A stretch of DNA of 64,000 nucleotides. Origin: Nocardia yamanashiensis NBRC 100130. Lineage in GTDB: Bacteria > Actinomycetota > Actinomycetes > Mycobacteriales > Mycobacteriaceae. Location of the stretch: contig NZ_BDCD01000024.1 of the NCBI RefSeq assembly GCF_001613325.1, positions 1 to 64,000 on the forward strand. Reading direction: 5' to 3'. Shown piece by piece: positions 17,588 to 26,338 of the stretch. Position numbers and translations under genes: made by a program. Each line of letters starts with the position of its first letter. The first letter of the stretch is position 1. Under the pieces are notes generated by a model. That model saw only the letters and a program-made list of their open reading frames with translations. It was not told the DNA's origin and made no database searches.

Positions 17588-18211
17588 ATGGGAACGACAG
17601 CAGGGGGCGGTTCGAAGAAGGATGCCGCGGCGTCCGCCCCCAAGCGGGTGGTGGTTGCCGAGGACGAGGCGCTCATCCGGATGGACCTCGTGGAGATGCT
17701 CTCGGAAGAGGGTTATCTGGTGGTGGGGGAGGCGGGCGACGGTCAGCAGGCCGTGGACCTGGCGGAGGAGTTGCGTCCGGATCTGGTGATCATGGACGTG
17801 AAGATGCCACGACGGGACGGGATCGACGCGGCGGCCGAGATCGCTTCGAAACGTCTTGCGCCGGTGGTGATCCTGACGGCGTTCAGCCAGCGGGATCTGG
17901 TGGAGCGGGCACGCGACGCGGGGGCGATGGCGTACCTGGTGAAGCCGTTCACCAAGTCCGATCTGGTGCCGGCGATCGAATTGGCGGCGAGCCGCTTCCA
18001 TGAGATCGCCGCATTGGAAGGCGAAGTCGCGAATCTGACCGACCGGCTGGAAACACGCAAGCTGGTCGAGCGTGCCAAGGGTGTGCTCATGCAGACCCAG
18101 GGCCTATCGGAACCGCAGGCGTTCAAGTGGATTCAGCGCACGGCCATGGACCGTCGCACCACCATGAAGGCCGTTGCCGAGGTGGTGCTGGAGAATCTGG
18201 CGCCGAAGTAA
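17588..18211 (+). CDS. pdtaR: ANTAR-domain response regulator PdtaR
   Basis: Two-component regulator that acts on RNA to prevent transcription termination after phosphorylation by PdtaS. The receiver domain spans about residues 20-135 with acidic pocket E25-D26, phosphoacceptor D70 (VIMDVKMP) and K119 (YLVKPF). The C-terminal ANTAR domain (about 143-203) has KLVERAKGVLMQ and EPQAFKWIQRTAM. ATG 17588 has AGGGG seven bases upstream; ATG 17564 is possible. The 207-residue length and order before polA match mycobacterial Rv1626. The sensor kinase is not in the window. Confidence 0.94.
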   Translation: MGTTAGGGSKKDAAASAPKRVVVAEDEALIRMDLVEMLSEEGYLVVGEAGDGQQAVDLAEELRPDLVIMDVKMPRRDGIDAAAEIASKRLAPVVILTAFSQRDLVERARDAGAMAYLVKPFTKSDLVPAIELAASRFHEIAALEGEVANLTDRLETRKLVERAKGVLMQTQGLSEPQAFKWIQRTAMDRRTTMKAVAEVVLENLAPK

Positions 18212-18230
18212 GCCGGATTTGCTCCGTTAT

Positions 18231-18293
18231 AGCCCCTCTGTTGCCACCGATATGCGGAACTGCTTTACGCGGTGGTAACACGAGGGGCTCTTT
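18231..18293 (+). terminator. Terminator after pdtaR
   Basis: AGCCCCTC-TGTT-CCACCG on the left pairs with CGGTGGTAACACGAGGGGCT on the right, with one bulge and one mismatch, then CTTTC. The large loop contains TTTACG. Confidence 0.65.
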
Positions 18294-18307
18294 CAATGGT
18301 TGCGATG

Positions 18308-18330
18308 TCACATGGATGATCCGAATGTGA
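18308..18330 (+). promoter_or_regulatory. Dyad operator upstream of the liv operon
   Basis: TCACAT (18308-18313) and ATGTGA (18325-18330) are perfect inverted repeats 11 bases apart. They cover the -35 region relative to a -10-like TAACGT at 18339-18344. The regulator is unknown. Confidence 0.5.
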
Positions 18331-18338
18331 TGCGGAGC

Positions 18339-18417
18339 TAACGTGGTGGGGATATGTTCTGAGCCAGGCCGATAGATGAGGCGGCCCGCCCGGCAAGCCG
18401 GGGGAGCACAGAACATA
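18339..18417 (+). promoter_or_regulatory. liv operon -10 element and structured 5' leader
   Basis: TAACGT (18339-18344) predicts a transcript starting near 18351. TATGTTCTG (18353-18361) at its 5' end pairs with CAGAACATA (18409-18417), and the right arm ends just before the Shine-Dalgarno GAGGTGA. Inside is a stem CCCGGC-AA-GCCGGG (18389-18402). The leader could control livK translation. No known riboswitch class is recognised. Confidence 0.4.
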
Positions 18418-18427
18418 GAGGTGAATC

Positions 18428-19675
18428 GTGCTTGGTTCAAAGACGCGCGGCTCTGTGAGCGGTAGGCGACGGTGGCGCACGGTGCAGGCTGCGGTCGCAG
18501 TCGGAGCGGCCGTGGCGCTCACGGTGGCCGGCTGCAGCAGTTCGTCGACCGACGACACCGGTAAGAAGAACCGGTCCAAGCTGGTCGAGTTCGTGAAGTC
18601 GTACGACGGCCCGGGCCTGGCTCGCAATTACAAATGGGGCTCCAACGGTGAGCTCGAGAAGGCCCTGATCTGGATGTACAAGGTCGACGCCTCGGGTGAG
18701 ATCAAGCCCGTGGTGCAGATCGACAGCACCGGCAAGGAGGTCGCGGCCACCGATCAGGCCGCCGCCGCCAAGGCCGCCGGTGACGGCAAGGCCACCTGCA
18801 CCGAGCAGTCCATCGCCATGGCGGGCCCGCTGACCGGCCCGAACGCCAACCTGGGCCTGAACATCGTGCGCGGCGTGCGGCTCGCGCTCGACGAGTTCAA
18901 CAAGGCCAACCCGGGCTGCAAGGTCACCCTCAAGGAATTCGACACCGAGGGCAACCCGCAGAAGGCCACCCAGGTCATCCCGACGATCATCAACGACAAG
19001 TCGATCGTCGCGCTCATCGGCCCGACCTTCTCCGGCGAGACCAAGGCGACCGGTCAGGTGCTCAGCGAGGCGAACCTGCTCGCGCTGACCCCGTCGGCCA
19101 CCAACCCCGACCTCACCAAGAACAACTGGAAGACCTTCTTCCGCGGCCTCGGCAATGACGCGGTGCAGGGCCCGGCCGTGGCCAAGTACCTGCAGACCAG
19201 CGGCAAGTACAAGAAGGTCTGCGTCGTCAAGGACAACACCGAGTACGGCACCGGCCTGGCCAAGAACCTGACCGAGACCCTCGGCCCGATCGCCGACGCG
19301 AGCTGCGCGGCGGATGTCAAGGAAGGCGACAAGGACTTCTCGGCGGTCGTCTCCAAGCTCAATTCCGCCAAGCCGGACGCCATCTACTACGCCGGTTACT
19401 ACGCCGAAGCGGCCCCGCTGGTGCAGCAGCTGCGTTCGGGCGGCGTGACCGCGGAATTCATTTCCGCGGACGGCACCAAGGACGTCGAGTTCGTGAAGCA
19501 GGCCGGTAATGCCGCCACCGGCGCGTTGCTCTCCTGCCCCTGTGGCCCGGCGCCGGATTCCTTCGCCGCCGCGTACAAGGCGTCGAGCGGTTTCGACGCG
19601 GGCACCTATTCGACCGAGGGCTATGACCTGACCACCATCGTGCTGAAGGGCATCGCGGCGGCCGGCAGCAAGTAG
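18428..19675 (+). CDS. livK: Branched-chain amino acid ABC transporter binding lipoprotein, apparently circularly permuted
   Basis: Extracytoplasmic ligand-binding protein with lipobox VAGC (Cys36). From about residue 118 it follows the family (SIAMAGPLTGPNANLG, ALIGPTFSGETKATG, YYAEAAPLVQQLRSGG). It ends early at YDLTTIVLKGIAAAGSK. Residues 50-87 (KLVEFVKSYDGPGLARNYKW, then GELEKALIWMYKV) resemble the C-terminal segment that normally follows that point in actinobacterial LivK. The C-terminal piece thus appears moved behind the signal peptide. Start GTG 18428 follows GAGGTGA. A hairpin and the permease genes follow. Confidence 0.88.
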   Translation: MLGSKTRGSVSGRRRWRTVQAAVAVGAAVALTVAGCSSSSTDDTGKKNRSKLVEFVKSYDGPGLARNYKWGSNGELEKALIWMYKVDASGEIKPVVQIDSTGKEVAATDQAAAAKAAGDGKATCTEQSIAMAGPLTGPNANLGLNIVRGVRLALDEFNKANPGCKVTLKEFDTEGNPQKATQVIPTIINDKSIVALIGPTFSGETKATGQVLSEANLLALTPSATNPDLTKNNWKTFFRGLGNDAVQGPAVAKYLQTSGKYKKVCVVKDNTEYGTGLAKNLTETLGPIADASCAADVKEGDKDFSAVVSKLNSAKPDAIYYAGYYAEAAPLVQQLRSGGVTAEFISADGTKDVEFVKQAGNAATGALLSCPCGPAPDSFAAAYKASSGFDAGTYSTEGYDLTTIVLKGIAAAGSK

Positions 19676-19697
19676 TTCCACGTATTCGGAGAACAGC

Positions 19698-19739
19698 GTG
19701 TGCCGGGAATCCGGTGAGACCCACCGATTCCCGGCACAC
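19698..19739 (+). terminator. Intercistronic hairpin between livK and livH
   Basis: GTGTGCCGGGAATC (19698-19711) is complementary to GATTCCCGGCACAC, and an inner CGGTG/CACCG extends the stem after one bulged C. It is followed by GCGTCTTCCTC. Such hairpins often reduce read-through or protect mRNA so that binding protein exceeds permease. Confidence 0.6.
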
Positions 19740-19767
19740 GCGTCTTCCTCGACGGCGAGAGTAGCGA

Positions 19768-20792
19768 ATGAGTTTTCCCGTTGCGACGACCCTGCTCGCG
19801 GGGTCGATCGAATTCAACGTATCGGGGGTGGTCGACCAATTCTGGCGGCTCACCGTGGACGGTTTGTCCTACGGATCCATCTATGCCTTGGTCGCGGTGG
19901 GCTACACGCTGGTCTACGGCGTGCTGCGGCTGATCAATTTCGCCCATTCGGAAATTTTCATGGTGGGCATGTTCGGCCAGTATGTGGGCTTGATGGCGCT
20001 CGGGTTCGAACCCAGCGGTAATGCCTATTCCAAAGGCCTGATACTGACCGTCGTCTACCTGTTGCTCGCGATGCTGATCGGTATGGCGGTGGCCGGTGGC
20101 GCCGCCGTCGGCCTGGAGCGCGTCGCGTATCGCCCGCTGCGTAAACGCGGTGCGAAACCCCTGATCTTCCTGATCACCGCGATCGGCATGTCGTTCGTGC
20201 TGCAGGAGTTCGTGCACTATGTGCTGCCCAAGATCTCGCCGCGGCTGGGCGGCACCAATGCCCAGCAGCCGATCATCCTGGTGCAGCCGACCGAACAGTT
20301 CTCGATCTTCGGAGCGCCGGTCACGAACATCACCCTGGTGATCATCCTGGCCGCGGTCGGCCTGGCCGTGGCGACCGAATTGCTCATCAACCGAACCAAA
20401 TTCGGCCGCGGTATCCGCGCGGTGGCGCAGGACCCGGACACCGCGACGCTGATGGGCGTCTCGCGGGAGAAGGTCATCATGCTCACCTTCCTGGTGGGCG
20501 GTCTGCTGGCCGGCGCGGCGGCGCTGTTGTACACCTTGAAGATTCCCAACGGCGTCATCTATTCCGGCGGATTCATTCTCGGCATCAAGGCGTTCAGCGC
20601 CGCGGTGCTGGGCGGTATCGGCAATCTGCGCGGCGCGCTGCTCGGCGGGCTGATCCTGGGCCTGGTGGAGAACTACGGCCAGATCCTGCTCGGCACCCAA
20701 TGGCGCGACGTGGTCGCATTCCTGGTCCTGGTGGTCGTGCTCATGTTCCGCCCCACCGGCATTCTGGGTGAGAGCCTCGGGAGGGCGCGCGC

Positions 20793-20796
<4 letters not shown>
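19768..20796 (+). CDS. livH: Branched-chain amino acid ABC permease LivH
   Basis: Membrane permease with about eight helices, 342 residues. Family marks are SYGSIYALVAVGYTLVYGV, LRLINFAHSEIFMVG, IRAVAQDPDTATLMG and the cytoplasmic ATPase-coupling region after it, then KAFSAAVLGGIGNLRGALLG. It overlaps livM by four bases (ATGA), so translation is coupled. The N-terminal 25 residues precede the first helix and are longer than enteric LivH. Confidence 0.93.
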
Positions 20797-21997
<1,201 letters not shown>

Positions 21998-22001
<4 letters not shown>

Positions 22002-23785
22002 CCGGGCCCGGCGGCGCGCTCTTCGACAACGAGGACATGGCGGCGGGCTATCAGGCGCCGCCCGAGGAAGCCAGCGCGGGCATGCTCGACGTGACCGAGG
22101 TGCTGCCGATCTACTCCGACGAGAAGGTCGTCGCCGAGGTCGTCGCACCGCATCGCGAGATCGAAACCGCCGTCGGCGCACCGCTTCTGCGCACCGAGGG
22201 GCTGACGGTGAAGTTCGGCGGCCTGACCGCGCTGGACGATGTCAGCTTCGAGATCAAGCGCGGTGAGATCCTCGGGCTGATCGGGCCCAACGGCGCGGGC
22301 AAGACCACCTGCTTCAATGCCATCACCGGCGTGTACCGGCCGGCCGGCGGCACCGTGTTCTTCGACGGCAAGCCGCTGACCAAGTCCAAGCGCAACGAGA
22401 TCACCCGGCTCGGCATCGCCCGCACCTTCCAGAACATCCGGCTCTTCAACGAGATGACGGCGCTGGAGAACGTGGTGGTCGGCGCGGATGCCCGGCATCG
22501 CACCTCGGTGCCCGGCGCGGTGTTCCGCACCGCCCGGCATCGGCGCGAGGAGCACGACGCCATCGAACGTGGCATGGCGCTGCTGGAATTCGTGGGCATC
22601 GCGCCGCACGCGGTGGAGAAGGCGCGCAATCTCTCCTACGGCGATCAGCGCCGCCTGGAGATCGCCCGCGCCCTGGCCACCGAACCCAAGCTGCTGTGTC
22701 TGGACGAGCCCGCGGCGGGCTTCAATCCGAGCGAGAAGTCGGCGCTCATGGAGCTCATCCACAAGATCCGCGACGACGGCTACACGGTGTTGCTGATCGA
22801 GCACGACATGCGATTGGTCATGGGCGTCACCGACCGGATCGTGGTGCTGGAATTCGGCCGGAAGATCGCGGACGGGTTGCCGGAGGATATCCGGGAGAAT
22901 CCGGCGGTCATCAACGCCTATCTGGGCGTGCCGGACGACGGCGCGAAACCCGTTGCGCCCGAACCGGAGATCCGCAAGATCGCGCCCTCGCCCGCCGACA
23001 CCACCACCACGACGGTCTTCGAACCGATCCGGGACCTCGAACCGCCCGCGCCGGAGCCCGCTCCCGCGCCGCTGCTCGAAGTCGAGGAGATGACCGTCAA
23101 CTACGGCAGAATCGAAGCCCTGCACGGGATTTCGCTGTCGGTGGGTCAGGGCGAACTGGTGACCCTGCTGGGCGCGAACGGCGCCGGCAAGACCACCACG
23201 ATGCGCGCCCTGTCCGGTCTGCTTCCGCTCACCCGGGGCCGAATCCTGTTCGAGGGCAAGGACATCACCCGCATGAAGGCGCACGAACGCGTCGTCGCGG
23301 GCCTCATCCAAGCCCCCGAGGGCCGCGGCGTCTTCCCCGGTATGACGGTGCAGGAGAACCTCGACATGGGTTGCCACGCCCGGCCTTTCGATTCCAAGGC
23401 GGAGTACGGCGAGACCCTCGACTGGGTGTTCGACCTGTTCCCCCGCCTGGCCGAACGCCGTAAGCAGGTCGGCGGCACCCTCTCCGGCGGTGAACAGCAG
23501 ATGCTCGCCATCGGCCGCGCCCTGATGGCCCGCCCGAAGCTGCTGCTCCTCGACGAACCGTCGATGGGCTTGGCCCCCATGGTGATCCAGCAAATCTTCA
23601 AGATCATCGCGGATATCAACGATCAGGGCACCACGGTCCTGCTCGTCGAACAGAACGCCCAGCAGGCCCTCACCCGCAGCGACCGCGCCTACATCCTCGA
23701 AACCGGCGAAGTAACCAAAACCGGCGACGGCTCGGCCCTGCTCCACGATCCGGCGGTCAAATCCGCCTACCTCGGCGTGGGCTGA
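21998..23785 (+). CDS. livGF: Fused branched-chain amino acid ABC ATPase (LivG-LivF)
   Basis: One 595-residue protein carries both ATPases of the importer. After a 65-residue acidic N-terminus, the LivG part (about 66-310) has Walker A GPNGAGKTT, signature LSYGDQRRLE and Walker B LLCLDEPAAG. A Pro/Ala/Thr-rich linker (about 311-360) leads to the LivF part with Walker A GANGAGKTT, EGRGVFP, signature LSGGEQQML and Walker B LLLLDEPSMG. Both sites look intact. Usually livG and livF are separate genes. ATG 21998 overlaps livM. Confidence 0.94.
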
Positions 23786-23797
23786 CCCGCCGGGAAC

Positions 23798-23840
23798 CTC
23801 GGGCCGGTCGCGCGTGCAGGGTGACCGGCCCGAGTCGTTT
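23798..23840 (+). terminator. Terminator of the liv operon
   Basis: CTCGGGCCGGTC (23798-23809) and GACCGGCCCGAG (23823-23834) form a perfect 12-bp stem, followed by TCGTTT. Confidence 0.8.
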
Positions 23841-23867
23841 GCACCGAGACCTCAAGTGTGAAAACCA

Positions 23868-23905
23868 CTTCGGGCCGGTCACTCATCCGAGTGACCGGCC
23901 CGAAG
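23868..23905. terminator. Second hairpin, probably terminating tRNA-Trp on the minus strand
   Basis: CTTCGGGCCGGTCACTC, loop ATCC, and its exact complement form a 17-bp stem. On the minus strand it is followed by GGTTTTCAC. It shares the CGGGCCGGTCA core with the preceding terminator, suggesting local duplication. Confidence 0.7.
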
Positions 23906-23911
23906 CTCTTG

Positions 23912-23984
<73 letters not shown>

Positions 23985-24051
23985 TCGCGTGCGGTCACGC
24001 TACCAGGGATCGCGCCCGGAACGGAAATCGGTTTCGGCGCAGCGGGCGTCC

Positions 24052-24450
24052 CTACTGCTGGGCGAGCGTGTTGAGCCGTTCGACCAGGCCGACGATCTGC
24101 GTGAAGCCGTCCAGGCTCTTCAGCGAATCCGGGATGAGGTTCGCCAGCCGCCGCCAGCGCCGGGTGACGCGCGGGACATCGGGCTGATCGGCGGAGGCGG
24201 CTTCCAGGACATCGTCGACATCCTCGGGTTCGATGGTCGCGTCGCCGGCGGCGGCGACCTGGTCACGTAGCCGTGCGAGTTCGCCGCGCAGTGCTTCGAG
24301 GGTGGCCGCCAGTTGATCGGTGTCGGCCGCCGTGCCGAAGCTGATCGGCCCCCGGACGGTGCCGGTATTGCCGGAGCCGCCGATCGCGCCCGCGACGATC
24401 TGCCCGCCATGGATGGTGACGTCGGAGGAATGGTGCGTGTTCTCAGGCAT
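24052..24450 (-). CDS. Hypothetical 132-residue protein with Gly-rich N-terminal motif
   Basis: No family is recognised. Residues 10-40 (DVTIHGGQIVAGAIGGSGN, then TGTVRG) are a Gly-rich beta-like segment of a kind seen at the ends of effector-associated proteins. Residues 45-70 are a coiled-coil candidate (LEALRGELARLRDQVAAAG). The remainder is helical with no catalytic motif. ATG 24450 has GAGAGGA eight bases upstream, overlapping the stop of the preceding gene, so the two are an operon. The same Gly motif ends the upstream protein. Confidence 0.65.
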   Translation of the reverse strand: MPENTHHSSDVTIHGGQIVAGAIGGSGNTGTVRGPISFGTAADTDQLAATLEALRGELARLRDQVAAAGDATIEPEDVDDVLEAASADQPDVPRVTRRWRRLANLIPDSLKSLDGFTQIVGLVERLNTLAQQ

Positions 24451-24462
24451 CGTGTTGTCCTC

Positions 24463-26166
24463 TCACTTGCTGTCGCCGGAACCGGTGGGGCTGCCGGCGG
24501 TGGCCTTATCGGTACCCACCGATCCGGAATTACCTTCTCCGCCAATGGTTCCCGCGATGACATTGGAATTGCTGACGACGGTGGAATTGTTGATCTGGGT
24601 GACCATTTCCTCGAAACCGCGGGCGACGATGCCGCGCTGCTCCAGAAACTGCCTGACCGCGCCGAGTACCCGTCGCTCCAGGATCTTCTGATAGCGGTCG
24701 GAGTCCGATCCCATGAAGAAATTCCCGTAGCGGGTCGCCGCGGCCAGTTCCCGGATGCTCGCGGCCGCGCCGAAGGTCCACGCCGCCTGTTCGGGCGTGT
24801 ACCAGGTGCCTCCTGGTACGGAGCCTTCGCGTAGCCCGCGCACCACATCCGCGGTTCGCGAGGGCAAGGTGGTCGGCAGCAGTGCCAGATCGGCCAGGGC
24901 CTTCCAGATGGCGCGCCACTCCAGCGCGGCCGGGGGCGCATCGACCATGCGGAAGCCGGGTGCGATGGGCGGCAGCACGAAGGCGTGCCACTCCAGCACC
25001 AGGGTGTTCTCCTCGCAGCCGACATGCAGGTAGCCCGCGACCGCGAGCTGGCGGTCCCATCCTTCGAGCCGGTAGCACACGTAATACCGCAGCCACTCGG
25101 GCGAGCAGTCGCCCAGCTCGGTCCACGCGGGTTCCGGCAACTGTGGCGCCTGCCCGTTCTGCAATTGCGCCATCACGATGTCCAAACCGGGTGCGTAGGG
25201 CAGCTGTGCCCCGGAAACCATTGCCCAGCGGCTGATTTCGAGATCCGTGAAGCGCCAGCCGGGCGTCAGGTTGCGGGCCTTGCGCAGCCGGGCCAGGTCG
25301 ATCGCCACGAACTCCTGGAGGTCGACCGGCCGGAATTCCGGAACCGGCAGCTGCTCTTTCGGTTTGCCGTTCTCGGCGCAGAGTTCGAAGGTCGCCGACC
25401 ACGACCGGACCCGAATGCCCGCGCCGACGAACGGATCCTCGCCGCGGTAGACGATCACCTCGTCGGACGTGCTGCCCATACGACGCAGATCGTTGTCGGC
25501 GATCAGACGCAAGCGATCCGCGTATCGCGCGCACGCCTTGACGACCTGGTCGCGCACCGGCGCGGACGGATTGTAATTCTGCAGGCTGTACCAGTTGAGC
25601 ACGGTGGTCCACGGCAGGTACACCGCGGCGACCAAGAGCGCGTACAGGATCGGGGTCAGTATCGCGGCGCCGACGACCCACACCATGGGCGGCGTGACAT
25701 CGCCCAGCATCGCGGCGACGAACAGGAGCGGTGCGAGCACGATCCACCAGAGAAACGAAGTCGCGGACCAGATCACCGCAGTGACCCACCAGCGTTGAAT
25801 CGGCCCCGCCAGTTTGATGCCGAACCGCGACAGCGCTCGTGATGCCGACATTTTGGCGACCACGGCCGAACACACTCGCCAGCCGAACCCGGATGCCCAC
25901 CAGAATCCGAGAATCGGCGGCGCCACCACCGTCATCAGGATCAGGCCGCTCACCAAGGCGGCATTGATGGCGCGGCGGCGCGCCCGGGCCGTGACCGCTT
26001 CCCGTAGCACCACCTCGGCCCGGACACCGGGCGACGGCGGCACCGCGCGGTACTGCTCGGAGAGGAATTCCGCGACCACCGCGTCGGCGAGAGTGTCGTC
26101 GAGATGGACCGCCGAGGCCAGTAAACGAGTCGGGTGATCGCCACGCTCGTATGCCGGATTTGTCAA
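24463..26166 (-). CDS. Large uncharacterised membrane protein
   Basis: 567 residues. After a 65-residue cytoplasmic region there are about four membrane helices (roughly 68-195, in two hairpins), then a large soluble domain. It contains the YRGEDPFVGAGI motif found in a family of actinobacterial proteins of unknown function, and a Trp-rich segment. The end (NVIAGTIGGEGNSGSVG) resembles the N-terminal motif of the next gene. The start is TTG 26166, preceded by AGGGGGAAG at good spacing. The gene is divergent from polA. Confidence 0.65.
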   Translation of the reverse strand: MTNPAYERGDHPTRLLASAVHLDDTLADAVVAEFLSEQYRAVPPSPGVRAEVVLREAVTARARRRAINAALVSGLILMTVVAPPILGFWWASGFGWRVCSAVVAKMSASRALSRFGIKLAGPIQRWWVTAVIWSATSFLWWIVLAPLLFVAAMLGDVTPPMVWVVGAAILTPILYALLVAAVYLPWTTVLNWYSLQNYNPSAPVRDQVVKACARYADRLRLIADNDLRRMGSTSDEVIVYRGEDPFVGAGIRVRSWSATFELCAENGKPKEQLPVPEFRPVDLQEFVAIDLARLRKARNLTPGWRFTDLEISRWAMVSGAQLPYAPGLDIVMAQLQNGQAPQLPEPAWTELGDCSPEWLRYYVCYRLEGWDRQLAVAGYLHVGCEENTLVLEWHAFVLPPIAPGFRMVDAPPAALEWRAIWKALADLALLPTTLPSRTADVVRGLREGSVPGGTWYTPEQAAWTFGAAASIRELAAATRYGNFFMGSDSDRYQKILERRVLGAVRQFLEQRGIVARGFEEMVTQINNSTVVSNSNVIAGTIGGEGNSGSVGTDKATAGSPTGSGDSK

Positions 26167-26325
26167 GTACTTCCCCCTGTGCCGAACGAATTATGTTGGC
26201 GCGCACAGGTTAACAAGGTCGCGAATGCGGCGCGCGCTGTTCCCGGCGGTAACTTGGGCCTATGTCGCGCCCGCCGCCGTGCCACGCGGTCTTGCCCGCT
26301 GCGCACGGATGTCGGTGGGGCTCCC

Positions 26326-26331
26326 TAGACT
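26326..26331 (+). promoter_or_regulatory. Putative -10 element for leaderless polA
   Basis: TAGACT lies seven bases before the GTG at 26339, placing the transcription start on the start codon. No Shine-Dalgarno is visible there. Confidence 0.5.
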
Positions 26332-26338
26332 CTCTGGC

